From Chrysaora quinquecirrha (taxonomy: Eukaryota > Cnidaria > Scyphozoa > Semaeostomeae > Pelagiidae): 64,000 nucleotides of DNA. Where the stretch lies: positions 1,965,943 through 2,029,942 of the forward strand of contig JACTAT010000010.1 of NCBI GenBank assembly GCA_014526335.1. Reading direction: 5' to 3'. The notes under the pieces were generated by a model, which was given only the letters and a program-made list of their open reading frames with translations, was not told the origin of the DNA and made no database searches. Shown piece after piece: positions 42,501 through 54,960 of this stretch; the stretch's first letter is position 1, and every line of letters begins with the position of its first letter. Position numbers and translations under genes: made by a program.

Positions 42501-45500
42501 AGTTCGGTGCCACATTTAGTCCAATTGAGAAAAAGACAAAATCATGCGCAGTAACAACCGTGTCGTCCCGTCTTGAAGGGATGATATCTTCACATGACAA
42601 TTTTCATCCTGGCGAAACAAGATCCCAGTTGTTTCAAGCGAGATCCCAGCAAGCCAGGGATGTCCCATGTCCCATTATGAACACGAAATTGAAAGATAAA
42701 GGTTTTTATAAGCTGGGAGCTTCCTTAGTAATGCTATCCCAGCTAAGCGGGATATCCCGCCTCATACGAACAGGCCCTTAGTGAGACTTCAAACAGAGCT
42801 GCACACAAGGTCCGGTTTCTTTGGTAAATATTTTATGTTAGCCTGCAGCCTGTCTTTTTGTTATATTTCACAGAGCCCAAAACCAGTAAACTACATCAAA
42901 GATATGGTTGAATCAGCACAGTTCTACATCAACAGAGTTATCAAGGATCATAAAGAAAAGTGAGATTTGAATTTATGAAAGTTTCTTTCTGATTGGCTAA
43001 ATCAAGTTCTGTTAACAGTCTCTGAGTTTTTTCTGAACTTTGAACAAAAGCGAAAAAATCTTATCCTTAATGGTTTTTTGTCCTGTGACACTCCTCAGAG
43101 TTTTTAATGTCACTGTCATTTATCATTTATGTGTCAGACAAAAAAACAGCTTAACGTATGTCAAAAGATGCTTCCGCTATTTCTCGGGATTTCTCGTTTA
43201 GGCAAACTTCTCTACGATTACTTGTGCTTGTCAAGCTATAAATTGCAAAAATAAGAAGAAATATTTTTTGTATATTGAAAGCTTCTTTGTCTAGCACTCC
43301 TGAGGTATAAAACCTCATGAAATGATCAAAACAATTACGATTAAATAGACCTAGATGTGGATCAAACTGCACCAATAAGAAAGGCGGAGCTGGATTTTTT
43401 TGTGTACCTCACAGCTTCCCGTTTTCAGTTTGCTCATTTCAAGTTTTGAAGGTTTGATCACACAAAGTCACCTGTTTATGATTTAAGACGCTTCCAAGAA
43501 AAATAATCTTTTACACCACTTTCAGGGAACCAAAACACGTCGAATGGGCAAGATCCTTCCTCAAGATTATGACAGAATTACAAAACTACGTCAAGGATTA
43601 TCATGGCATCGGTGTCTTGTGGAATAAGGAGGTATAAACATGCCTATGTAAAAATTTTGCTCTTTTGTCTTGTTTCTATCATGTATTAGAGGGCTTATTA
43701 TATGAGACTCAAAATCTTTCTTCAATCTATGATTTTGTTCCAAACTGTTTTCATAGGTCAGCGACTGTTTGCCATTCAACCTTCATGATAACTTTCTTGC
43801 AACAGTCAGTTAATAAGACAATCAAATTCATGCATTAACTGCATTTAAACAAAAGAAGTGCCAGCAATCGTAACTGATTTGCATTTCATTTGAAATTTCC
43901 TGATTAGGAGAGTTGCAATGCTCAAAAAAGTTGAACTTCGTTCAGCTGTCTCGACTCCTGTAGCTTAAAATCGCAAACCACTGAGTGCACAGCACATTCC
44001 ATAAATACAAAAAAAACATTTCGACTGTTAACGAACATAGTAAGACTTCTAATATCTCCTTTTCTTCTAGGGCGCTCCTGCAAAACCAGATGCTTTAGAG
44101 TGCAAATCCTCTTCTGCTGCTGCTGTTCCTCCAGCTCCTATTAAATCAATTGATCCGCCTCATATGGGAGGACCCCCACCACCACCAGGCCCAGGAGGAC
44201 CCCCACCTCCACCACCACCAGCCATTGATGCTCCTCAGGACAGTGCCCCAGCAAGCGGAGGTGATGATGATAGAAATGCATTGTTTGCAGCATTGAACAA
44301 AGGATCTGATATCACCAAGGGTAAGCTAAAATCCGATTCTTTACTGATGAAATTCTTGTTCTTGCGCTAAATCGACAGTTGGCAAGGCCTTTCCTGGTGG
44401 CAGATTCATTTTTGATGTACAAAAATCTCGGAATTTGTGACCAAAGACTTAATTTTTAAAATTCTTTTGATTGCAAAAGAAGTTCAGTCGCTAAGAACAG
44501 CAAAATATGGTACAGAAACGATACATTTAAGATATTTTTGTTTAACACCCCAGAGCAAAAAACGAGCTGAAATATTTAATCATTGTATTATGTCAAAGTA
44601 AGTAAGGTAGATACGAACGCAGAAAACAGACGGAAACTAAAAAAATGGCTCTTTATAAAAAAACGTGCATTCCCATGTGGTACTTATGTGAAAATCTATG
44701 ATTGATACTTTTAATTTTATCCCAAACGCAGGTCTGAAAAAGGTCACAAAGGACATGCAAACACACAAGAACCCAGCTCTGCGTGCCGGAAGTACAGTGC
44801 CCCCAAAAAAAGTTGTCGGGGTAACAACTGCCAAGCCGTTCGTAGCTTCAAAACCAGTAAAATCATTCACTGCCCCTGCAGCAAAGAAACCTCCAGTCAT
44901 GGAGCTGCAGAATAAGAAATGGGTTGTTGAATACCATGAAGGAAGGAAGGATCTCGTGGTTTCTGATACAAATTTAAATCAAACTGTGTATATGTTCAAA
45001 TGCAGCAATTGTGTCCTTCAGATTAAAGGAAAGATCAATTCCGTCATCTTAGGTAGGTCTTGATCACATCTTGAATATATATCTGTACTTTTAAAGGCAT
45101 AATTAACTACATACTGTCTGTATACATATATTCAAAAGTGAGGTCTTCCCATTGAATAAAACTGTACAACAAACATTTTTTCTGACGTAGTTAACAAGCC
45201 TTGTCTACCTCAGTGGCATGATTTGAACCCCACTCACTGAGAAATCAGTCTGTTAAGGTGAAGGTGAAATGGTGTATATTGGGATATTACGCAGCATTGA
45301 TGATAAAGGAGCAAGTATAGAGACAGACAGACAGTTTTATTCAAAAAGATATTAAAAGTATTTGTGCCATCTCAGGATTTAAGAAGTAGATACCTAACGA
45401 TTGAGACCATGACCCTGGCTGTAACACTACCGTGGATAGGGCCAGTCAGTCAGAATTTCTAGTAGACTAGAAATCTAACGATAAGATACTGGCGGTCAAC

Positions 45501-47302
45501 ATATAGTATTTGATGTTCAGAATAGGAATAGAAAATATGACGCTATTGTTCTTAATGGAACGTACAGACGGTTAAAGATGAAGCGGACCATTACTGCTTT
45601 CAAAGGTCATTCTAGAAAGTTTCACAGTCCGCCAGTTTTTGTATTTCTGTCGCAGCAGGCAGACGAGGTTCCTCTTACTAAATGAGAATATATCGCAGTC
45701 AGATTGATACCAATGTTTGATTTAATTTACTATTTGCTTTTCATCCAGATAGCTGCACAAAAACTGGAGTCGTCTTTGATGATCTTGTCTCTACTTGTGA
45801 ATTTGTGAACTGCAAGAGTGTCCAAGCACAGGTAAAGATTGTGTAAACTGTTGTGTTATTTGCCCTCCTTTATCAAACGTTGGTGTTTACAATAGCTTAA
45901 TAAGGTGAAGGTAAAATGAAGTGAAATTGTGTATTATTTAGCCCCAGTCGCTAGGATCCAGTAGTAGGTTAACTAATCGAGATTTCGACCCTGGCTTTGA
46001 CGCAACCGTGGCTGGGTCTCGAACCCCGACCTCGCTGAGCTTCTGACACCACGAGCCAGCTGGATTAGACCATGACACAACAACACCGCAATAAGAGCTA
46101 GTCAATACCGGTCCAAAGATGCGCAAAATTAGTTTCAAGTTTGGTAATTCTCTTAGCGAAATTGTAAAAAGAACACACTTTGTGAGTCAAACATTTGAGA
46201 TTTGCTTTACAAGACATTTTTAACAGTTTGACCATGTTGATAAAACATTGCTTGCCAAAAACATTTTATGCTGTTGTGAAACAAATGTTTGACGAGCAAT
46301 TCTTTGTCTTGGGGCCAATCGGTCGTGTTTGAAAATTTTTCCAGGTCCTTATTTCAACGCATTTCAAAATTAGTCAAGATTTTTCCAATTTTTCTTCTTC
46401 TTTAGGCCAATGGTGTTGTTCCCACAGTATCAATTGACAAGACAGATGGATGTCAGGTTTATTTGAGCAAAGATTCTCTAAATGCTGATATCATCACTGC
46501 GAAATCATCTGAAATGAATGTTTTAATTCCAAATGCAGAGGGTGAATTTGTAAGTAGCGAAATATGTTTGTGTTTTGCAGAAAGAATAAGATACTGCTGA
46601 CAGCCCTTCGTTCATTTCCGATAAGGATTCCTAATAAGCAAGCTAACAGGCAACAAAACAAACGTGCAAACAAAGAAACTTTCAAAACAGTTGTTCAAGT
46701 AAACAAACAAACAAAGTTTTGAAACAGTTTTTTAAACACAAAGACGAAAAATAAAAGGAATTTTTGAAACAATGTTTTGAAACAAACCAAACAAACGAAA
46801 TTTTCGAAAAAAGATTTTTTAAACAAACAAATAAACAAATAGATGAAGGAATATTCGAAACAGTTGTTTCAAGGAAAAAACAAACAAGCGAATATGTGAA
46901 TTGTTTGAAAACAAACAAAACAAATTGAAATTGAAATTTCGAAACAAAACAAAACAAATAAATTGAATTTTTGAGACAAAGTTTTAAAACAAGCAAACAA
47001 ACAAACGAACGTTCTTGAACAGTTGTAAAAAACAATCACTAGAAAAGTTTTTGAACAGTTTTAAACAAACAGACAAACAGACAAGCAAATATCTCTTCCT
47101 TGATTATATTCACTGTTGCTTTTCTTGTCAAGTAACTTGTTAATTTCAAAGGATGTCTTACTTCTCGATCATTGTATTTACTGATTTCAACAACATTTTT
47201 AATCTGCCTTTTTCCTAGGCCGAGTATGCCATTCCTGAGCAGTTCAAGACAAAATGGACTGGCTCAAAATTGAAAACAGAGACCCTGGATATTGCTGGTT
47301 GA
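39546..47302 (+). CDS. CAP1: Adenylyl cyclase-associated protein (CAP), 13 coding exons
   Basis: CAP binds actin, recycles cofilin-bound monomers and promotes ADP/ATP exchange in the cytoplasm. Exons: 39546-39648, 39882-39916, 40985-41053, 41222-41299, 41745-41798, 42167-42256, 42874-42959, 43526-43631, 44071-44320, 44732-45052, 45749-45831, 46406-46549, 47219-47302. All joins are GT-AG and in phase, giving 500 residues (human CAP1 about 475). The N-terminal coiled coil starts [16 protein letters not shown]. Then comes the helical domain with [13 protein letters not shown], a polyproline tract (about 239-258), a WH2-like segment ([12 protein letters not shown] then [15 protein letters not shown]), and the beta-sheet CARP domain from about 350, ending [26 protein letters not shown]. 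The paralogue number is not decidable. PELP1 begins 350 bases downstream. Confidence 0.95.
41465..41705 (-). mobile_element. SINE-like repeat, family B, copy 2 (CAP intron 4)
   Basis: On the minus strand the right end gives a tRNA-like head (TGGTATGGCCAAGTGGTCAA and GGGCTTAAATCTCG). The body shares the CCCTGGGTACTCATT and ACCTCAGAAGG blocks with 5925-6215. It ends about 40 bases before CAP exon 5. Confidence 0.5.
42408..42781. mobile_element. MITE with GGGCCTGTTC-type inverted ends, copy 2 (CAP intron 6)
   Basis: Begins GGGTCTTTTTATACGAGGCG and ends GCCTCATACGAACAGGCCC. It is flanked by TTA on both sides, a possible 3-bp target duplication. The interior shares AATGTCCCGGCT, GGCATTTTTTGTTCT and GAAAGATAAAGGTTTT with 27435-27663 but is about 145 bp longer. 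Confidence 0.6.
45255..45440 (-). mobile_element. SINE family A, truncated copy (CAP intron 10)
   Basis: The minus strand carries the body block 'CGGTAGTGTTACAGCCAGGG' and a 3' end matching family A (CACCTTCACCTT). The tRNA head is absent and extra sequence interrupts the body. Confidence 0.4.
45903..46085 (-). mobile_element. tRNA-derived SINE, family A, copy 3 (CAP intron 11)
   Basis: The minus strand has head TCATGGTCTAATCCAGCTGG, B box GGTCGGGGTTCGAG, and the body with TAGCGACTGGGGCTAAA followed by CACTTCATTTTACCTTCACC. It is a good match to 478-652. Confidence 0.65.
46170..46350. mobile_element. MITE-like TTTGACCGTTTGG family, copy 8 (CAP intron 11)
   Basis: Carries GTCAAACATTTGAGATTTGC, TTTAACAGTTTGACCATGTT, 'AAAACATTGCTTGCCAAA' and a degraded centre. 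Confidence 0.5.
46675..47090. repeat. Degenerate AAAC-rich tandem region (CAP intron 12)
   Basis: AAACAAAC runs spaced by a recurring 'TTTTGAAACA/TTCGAAACAG' block with a period of roughly 40-60 bp. The Phe/Cys/Leu-rich minus-strand frame is a repeat product. Confidence 0.8.
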
Positions 47303-47651
47303 ATGTGAACGAGATTTTTGAGGACTGTAATTCAAGATTCTTTCAATTGAAACTTTTTGAGATTCTTATTTGTAGTACTTTTTTCTATTTGTCAAATTGA
47401 ATCGTCCATAACACACCTCACGTTTTTTTCATGTTAATTTTTCTCTCTGTTTTGAAACGAACTAGAAAGTGTGAAATCAACTAGAAATATCAACCGGCTT
47501 TTAGCGACATTGAATCATTTTCAAGCAGAAAAAATAGAAAAACGAAACAAAATGCAAGCAGAAACACAAACGCGTTTCAGTTTAGATTAGTCACCTGATC
47601 AGAATCGAAAAAGAGGCTACAAGCAAATGCACGTGGTATCAGTCTATCAAA

Positions 47652-50372
47652 ATGGCTTCCTCCTCGTCTGCTGCGAGATCTTGGAAAATCTTTGAAAACT
47701 TGTGCCTTGGTGAAAAAACGGAGGCAAAAAGAGATCACTTGCTCCATTTTATTCGTTTTCTTGAAGAAGAAAAACCGTTGCGGGTAAGACAAATGAATAA
47801 TATTCAAAAGCCTTCCGTCTGGGAAATTGAGGGATGGGTCTTAGGCTTCCTATCTAGGAGCTCACAATGATAAGGCACTGTGCCTTGTCTGCTCGCAGAA
47901 AGCAAATTTTACAATTTCTTTATATTTGATTTGGTAAAAATAATCATACTCAACCATTTTTTTCAGGACAAAACCTTTCAAAGTGAACTCACAAACAGGC
48001 TCAAACCACTTCTAACCTCCACAGAACACAAATGGGTAGCAGTATGTTTGCTGCCACATTTGATCAAAAACTGTGATGCAGAAACATTGCTACAGAATGG
48101 AATATTCTGGCTGCGATCTCTTCAGCAGTTCTTAAATTCAAAGCCAAGTCCTAAGCTCAGAGATCTAACTCTGAGGAGCATTTCAAAGATATTGTGTCTG
48201 TCCATAGAGTTTGATGACTTGTCAAGAGAGATAGCGTTGAGTTTTATCCATCCCATCATAACGAATCTTTTAGCACTGGCTAAGTCAGATGTTGAAAATT
48301 CAGAGTCTATAATTTCTGTTTTTCGAGATTGCATAAAATTTTATCCTGGTCCCTCAGGGCGTTTTAGGGCACAAATTGAAAACATTTGCTTGCGTTTGGT
48401 TGATAGTGAAGTTACCTTGCATCGAAATGCAGCATGTGCCTGCTTAGCTGTTCTTCCTCGTTGTGGATCGTCAGGAGAAAAAGGAATGAAATTTGCAGAA
48501 TTCTGGAGTAAATACTTGAAACTTATTTTGAATACACTTACAGAACTGTGGAAAGATTTGAACATGACTGCAGATACACAAAGAAGCAAAGGCACTGAAA
48601 GAACTGTGTTTAAAATGAGTAAAATCACTGAGGCGGAACCAGAGCATTCAAAAGTAGTAAGCATGAGAATCTGCGCTTTGCTTTGTGTGTTTGAGGAGAT
48701 GGTTAGTCATGATTTCCCAAATGTCGTGAGGATTGATTTGGAAAGAATACTGTCACTGTGTTGTGCTTTTGTTGAACAGGATATAGAATTTGATGCCCAT
48801 TCCATTGATGCCATTTGCATCAATAGAATAATGCCTTCAATCTGGCAAGCTGTTCTTTCATTTCTTAATGCCTTTGTTGTGCAGATAAACTCATTATTAC
48901 TACCTTATGAGAATACTATTTTGAAAATCATCATCAAGATTTTGCTTTTGCAGAATCTGAAAGAGCAATTAGAGTTTGAAAAGCCATTTTCGAAGCTCAG
49001 GATACAGGCTTATCAGGTCTTAAACACATGGCTTTCAGTAGTTAATCCTATACTGAGTGAATCAATAGCAAAGATTGTTGAACAGGCTTTAGATGATATT
49101 AAACCAGTTACCTCAAAAAGCAACGCTAAGAAAGTTCCGATTAACGACAAGGGTAAAAAGATATCACAAGTCAAGAAGCTGCAGAAAGATCTGACGAAAG
49201 AGGAAATGACAGGCAAAAAGACTGATAAATATGCTAATAGTGACATTGCATTTGCTGCTTTGAAGTTTCTAGAGAATTTAGTATCCACTAGTGGTCCGAT
49301 GCTGTCTTCGAACTTGATTTCAAAAATACAAGAAGATGTCTTATCCATAAGTTTTGTAATTGCTGATTCCGCAAACCAGTTAACAGATATGTTTCCATCA
49401 CCTTATGGATGCAGTAAATGTAGAATGGAGGTCTACAAGTGTGTTTTTCAATTGTTTAATCTTTATCATCATGAGCTGCCAACACCAATGGCAATGATGC
49501 TGAATATTTTTAGCATGGGTGTCACTGATCCATCTATAGAAGTGTCATCGTATTGCAAAGGATGTCTGTCACTTTCTGATAAAGTCGTCAGACCATCTGT
49601 GCCTGCCATGAGAGAGTATCATATAGATGCAGTGTCAAACTCGAATCAATCAGGTTTTCAAAAGCAATCTGCTACTCTTGCCGAGAGGTATGTGTTTGAG
49701 TCATTCAGTAATGATGCCGATGATACTGCAAGAGCTGAAAGAACTGAAGATTCTGTAACTACTGAAATGAATGCATCTTTAACTATAGACGTTGATAATG
49801 CTGACATGCCAATACCAGATGCCTCTCAAGATGCTAGCCTTATTAACGATCAATTAGAAAATGTTCCCTTATCAAATGAACCTGATCAAGACATGAAGAT
49901 TCGTGAAGACAAGCAAGCTTCCATTGCCAAATCTGACAAGCATGTGCATGTTTCTAGCAGTGAGGAAAGTGCACGCTGGAGTGATGCAGAACTGCATAAA
50001 AATGATGCAAAATCTTCTGAAGAAATTGACAGAGGGATAGAGAAACGTAGGTTTGAAATCGTTGAGGGTAAAAGTAGTGCATGGAGAGAAAATCATCAGG
50101 AAAAGATTGTAGAAGTTGTTGAAGACGAGATGCATGCCAAACGTCCTCGTGTTGAGAGTGAATCGGTTGCAAATGATAATCTTGATAGTGAGATGGAGAA
50201 CGAATCTGAGATTGATGCAGTAGAGGTATTAGAGGTATCTGATGCTGATGAAGAGGTGTCTAATGCACCTGAAAGCAATACTGCTTCAAAGGAAAGCATC
50301 GTTATTGATTCCGATGAAGAAACTGATAAAATGCTAAAATCTTTTGTAGTTTCTTTCCCAGATTCAGAGTAA
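47652..50372 (+). CDS. PELP1: PELP1 / RIX1-like ribosome biogenesis protein (two coding exons)
   Basis: PELP1 is the animal RIX1, a scaffold of the PELP1-TEX10-WDR18 complex that helps mature 60S particles in the nucleolus. Exons 47652-47783 (44 codons) and 47967-50372 join in phase 0 at CTTGCGG|GTAAGA and TTTTTCAG|GAC, giving 845 residues. The block GIFWLRSLQQFL aligns with the PELP1 HCVSWLRSIQQVL segment, followed by helical repeats (RIX1 domain, about residues 55-400), a basic patch (KKLQKDLTKEEMTGKK), and a long acidic Ser/Asp/Glu C-terminus containing HAKRPRVESES as a likely nuclear signal. Human PELP1 is longer and rich in Pro; the Pro-rich part is absent here. It is convergent with VCPKMT, with 169 bases between stops. 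Confidence 0.85.
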
Positions 50373-50541
50373 ACACTTCTAAAGCAAAATTCATCTATTT
50401 CTTTATGATTTTTGGCATTATCTGTGATTTTAAACCCTTGAGTGTGTATTAACACTGTTTATAAGGAACCTTTGGTCTGAACTTACCGAAATCCTAGTAG
50501 TGACTTACCGAAATCCTAGTTGTATTTGATGTCGTAGTATG

Positions 50542-51903
50542 CTATCGTTTTCTCATCTCGTAAATATGAATATCATCACTTCTGTAGACTGGATCGTGTT
50601 CTTCTAATGGAATCTTTCTTGCGCTGAAATGCTTCTCTGCAAGCTAAAACGTTTAAAAATGGATTTAAATTCGAAGGAAATATAAAATCTAGGTGAACAG
50701 TATGTAGTAGCTAGATGTAGGCGGGATCTTTCGCAGAAAAAGACCTGCTTTAGGTTTTACGTGCATGCAGAGAACACTTAAGTGTCAGACAACATTTGAA
50801 AGACGATTTTCTATATTTTCATTTAAGCTGACTACACGTTTTTTTATAAGAACAAAGTATATAAGAACATAAGGTTTTAGAGGCTGAAAAGTTAAGAACA
50901 TGCTAAGAACATTACAAGGCTTTGTGAAGCTAGAAAAAATTAGAATTTTATTGCCGCTGTCCTGTTCTCCTCTCTAGAAAACAGGTAAACTATCAATAAT
51001 TGTGACTATGTGACATTTTTACATGTGCGTCCCTTTTCGTAGCAATGGTCACCCAATTTGAAGAACAACAGCTTTTTAAAAGGCAAGAAACTAAGAACAT
51101 GTCAAGAACATTTAAAGCCTTCAAATCGAAAAAATTAAGAACATTGCATGGCTTTCTCAATTTCAGTGTTCTTATAAAAAAAAACGTGTATAGGCCAACT
51201 GACGCTAGAAACAGCATCAGCACTGACAAGCGCTGTAGAGGTAATAATTGTGTTTTGAACACCAATCAGCTTGCGGGTAAATGATTAAACCTAGTGTAGT
51301 CGTTCTAGACTATCAATCTTGGAGCACGAACCACATCAGAACATCAGCAGTAGTGCTACCAATACATAAGCTGAATTAACTGCTTGCTTACTTTGAAAAA
51401 TCTTTTTTGAAGCTCTGGTTTATTCCCAGTTGTTCTTTCCTCGTATGCCATGAAAATCAATGTTTCTTTGGAGCAAAGGGATACCATAGTTTCAACCAAA
51501 GGCTCAGTTGACTGGAAAAAAGATACAGGAAGAACTCAACGTCGGTCATAATCATCATAATCATGATTTAATCATAATAGCCATTAACAATTATACCTTC
51601 ATTGCCCTCTTCACCGTCAGCGTCACCATCAACATCATCACCATCATCAAAATCGTCATCATCCTCATCACTATCATCAATCATCGTCACCATCTTCATC
51701 GCCACCATGATCAACGTCATCAATATCATCATGACCATCTTCATCATCAGCATCAACATCAGTATCACCATCATCATCATAATCATCGCCAGCATCTTCA
51801 TCATTATTAACATTCCCATCATCTTCATTGTCGTCATAATCATTGCAATCGCCCTCCCCACCGTCATCATCACATAATCATTGTCTTCATCATAAACATC
51901 ATT

Positions 51904-51937
<34 letters not shown>

Positions 51938-53773
51938 TCGTAGTAGTTAGCATCATCATCATGTCCAGCGTTTATTGTAGAAAGCAGAATAAAGTTATGA
52001 TAGTCACCTCTTCGTAGTAAATAAGATCGGCCATCAGAATTATGTCATAATATTTTGAACTTTGCAAATTAGCTCCCCTAAATGAGAAAAAAAATTGCTT
52101 GACTGTTGCTATTTCTTTATATCCGTTTATATTGATAGTTTATGTTCCGTTAAATGAATTACTTGCGTTTAACAAGTGTCGCTATACAGCAAGGCCGTAA
52201 TGACCGTGTCCAAATGATAAAACATTGTTGATAAACATTTGAAAATTGCCTTATAAGTAATGTTTGACCGTTTGACCACGTCACAAAACATTCCTTTACA
52301 AGTAGAATTTCTTAGCAATGTTTTTGAAAGACTTCAAAACATTTTCTGCTTGTCATAAGTAAAACATGATTGACAAACAATGTTTTCCGATGTGGAGATC
52401 AAACGGTTAAACATTTTTTTTGACAAGCAAATTGTTTATGTTTCACGAACAATGTTTGGTCGTTTGGCATGAGCCTCACATTAAATTTAACACCAATTCT
52501 CGTATTGGCTGGGGCACCGCTTTGGCACTGGCTTTAACGAAGAATTAAAATGAAATGTTTAGACCCCGTTCACGCTGTTCACACGAGAGAAAAAGATACG
52601 AATCCAAAAAATCCGCATATTCTGGGTACAATTTCATTTCTTTAACACGGGAACGGATCCAAATGGATCCGCGTTTCTAGCGTACCCAAAAAGATACGAT
52701 CTCAGTCCCGAAAAGGAACGAATCCATGCGTACAGTACGCCTGCAAACTAAAAGCCTGACGTGACCTTCTTCGGAACACATCCACTCGGATCCGTTCCCG
52801 TTTATGTTAACTCAATAAAAATTGCTTTTCTAAGTGTATTTTTAAGACTTTTAAGAAACTAGATTACCATTTTAAAGTCTCGGCTTTTACGCTTGTTGAT
52901 TTCAGCTTATGTCTGTTATGATCTATGTTTTTCTGCATAAGAGGAACAAATTCTGGCAGATCTGTGATTGTGACATTTGCCCTGAAAACAGAAAAGATGT
53001 TCGTTAATTTCTAAACGCGAGAAAAATGTCTGACTAAGGCCAGCACGAAGTATAGAATAATAGTTGTCGGAGACAGCTGTACCCTTTTACACCTCACCCC
53101 ATCCTTGGTTCCCTTGTCGCTTGTCGCTACACGTTTTTTTATAACGAACCATTTTATAAGGAATCTACATGTAGAGGGCCGAAATATTTAAAAAGCTTAT
53201 ACTACTAAAATAAAATCACTAAGGAACTTTTCCATTTTGAATACTTTTATCACTGTAAATAATCAAGAATAAGGAAGCCGATTCCATACATCTGCAGTCG
53301 AAACTCGAAGAAAATTGTATGTTACGCATGCATATATTTCCTTGAGTAGTTTCAAGCTTTGCTCACGTACAAGTGTCTTTATAATAGTCTTGGCACTAAA
53401 TATGCAGTTAAAATTAAGGAACTGTTCACGAACTTCTGGCACAACAATATAATCAAAAGAGGCCCAAAACAAACATCAGGAACTTAACCTTTGAGCCAGA
53501 TTCTTAACAAAACAAAAGGCATGTTTTAGAAACTTGAAACGGTTCTTACCCCTGCGTAGCAGCAACCAAACCCACAATCCCTGTCCCTGCGCCCAGTTCC
53601 ACAACAGTCTTCCCACACAGAAAAAGCTTTTGCTTGAAGCCCTGACTGTCTATATACTTTGAAAGGCAGATTGCAGCATCCCAAACAACACAACCGACAT
53701 CTCCTTCAAGCTGTTGATAAATTTCTATCGTTTCATTTTCCAGTTCCAGCTCACGAATGAAGAAATTCGACAT
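50542..53773 (-). CDS. VCPKMT: VCP lysine methyltransferase (METTL21D-like), five coding exons
   Basis: VCPKMT trimethylates a lysine of the AAA ATPase VCP/p97. Exons in order: 53550-53773, 52868-52981, 52008-52077, 51392-51511, 50542-50634. All joins are in phase, giving 206 residues (human 229). Key matches: GDVGCVVWDAAICLSKYI, the SAM-binding motif VVELGAGTGIVGLVAA, VTITDLPEFVPLM, ILMADLIYYEE (human MADCIYYEES), YEERTTGNKPE and the C-terminal KIPLEEHDPVYRSDDIHIY. The first ATG is at 53773 (MSNFF); the frame is open a little further up but has no ATG. The acceptor of the last exon is GCAGAG|AAG, a few bases past the more obvious CAG. Confidence 0.93.
50830..51200. repeat. Repeat E related sequence (VCPKMT intron 4)
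   Basis: 'ACGTTTTTTTATAAGAAC' at the left and 'TTCTTATAAAAAAAAACGTG' at the right are inverted, with internal TAAGAACAT repeats. It is related in ends and layout to the cluster at 53130-56765. It lies between VCPKMT exons 4 and 5. Confidence 0.5.
51545..51970. repeat. ATC/GTC trinucleotide region (VCPKMT intron 3)
   Basis: ATCATC/CATCAT-rich DNA ending with a pure GTC run near 51905-51930. The His-, Met- and Ile-rich frames here are repeat products. Confidence 0.9.
52200..52480. mobile_element. MITE-like TTTGACCGTTTGG family, copy 9 (VCPKMT intron 2)
   Basis: Has AATGTTTGACCGTTTGACCA, CACAAAACATTCCTTTACAA, a central 'GACAAACAATGTTTTCCGAT' and ends 'CAATGTTTGGTCGTTTGGCA'. Confidence 0.6.
52555..52815. 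repeat. Possible MITE rich in GGATCC/GGATCCG (VCPKMT intron 2)
   Basis: Begins CCCGTTCACGCTGTTCACAC and contains inverted GGAACGGATCC and GGATCCGTTCC blocks near 52650 and 52790. No second copy in the window, so the element call is tentative. Confidence 0.3.
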
Positions 53774-54239
53774 TTCAAGCTCTGTTATTGTTCGCAAAGA
53801 ATTTTTGGCCTAAGTTCATTTTCAGTACTACTGTTACTTGAAGTACATCAAAGAACTATTTATTAATTTATCAATTGATCAATGATCAATCGATGGCTGA
53901 ATAAGTACCTACACAATACGGTACAACTCACATATTTATAAAGAACCACTTTATAAAAGGAATCTACATGGAGAAGGCTGAAAAATTTATAAAAATCATA
54001 CTACTAAAGATAAAATCGCTAAGGAACTTTTTCAATTTTGAATATTTTTTTGATCACTGCAAAAAATCAAGATTTAAGAGGCCAGTTCCATTCATTTGCA
54101 GTCAAAACTCACATAAAATGTATGTATCAAATGTTTCCTTGAGTAGTCTCTAGATTTGCTGGATTTGCTTGCATAAAAGTTACACCTTACAAAAGTCATG
54201 GCACTACATATGCACTAAAAATTATGAAACTATGAACGA

Positions 54240-54960
54240 CCCCTAAATCAATAAGTCAATCAAAGGTTTAATCATAGAATCACTAAATTTATTTATCATA
54301 AAATCATAAAATCAACCTAGAAATCACTTGATTTATCAACATAATCAGCTAAACAATCATTGAATCACTCAATCAGGGAATCCGTCAATGATTAGAAGAA
54401 TCAACGAATCAGTAACAAAATTGAGCAAGAAATCAATGATTGGAGAAACAAATGAATCATGCCGCAAAATCAATCCAATCATTGCATGCAACACAGTCGA
54501 CCAATCTATAGGAAAATCATTAAATCAAACATCTCATTAATGATCAATCACCGGGAAATTCTATGAATCACAGAATCATGCTATCACTGACTCAAAGGTG
54601 GAATCAATCAATCGTGAACTCAACCAATCGCTTGATTAATCAGCGAATTAGCAATCATGTACGATGGTTCATCACTTAATCAAATGATCAGCAAATCAAT
54701 CAATCTTCACAAGAAGAATCAACGAATTAAAAAGTCAAGCAATATGTCAATCACAATCGTCTAATCAATTGATTAACCAAAACTGTAATCGATCGATTGG
54801 GCAAAATAAAAAATCGAATACCATTTATCCGCCCCAACATTGCTGAAACAAATGACCAGAGAGAACTGATTAAAGTAAGATGATTAAGCGATCATTCAAT
54901 CATGCTAATCATGCGATCAGCAGTGGTCGATCAGTAGATGAATGAACTATTCACAAATTC
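54240..54960. repeat. AATC-rich degenerate tandem DNA
   Basis: AATCAATCA, TTGATTGA and AATCATTGAATCA blocks recur irregularly. No gene seen. Confidence 0.75.

Noticed and set aside
53774..53797. Upstream extension of VCPKMT starting at 53797
   Set aside because: That codon is TTG, not ATG; the first ATG in frame is at 53773.
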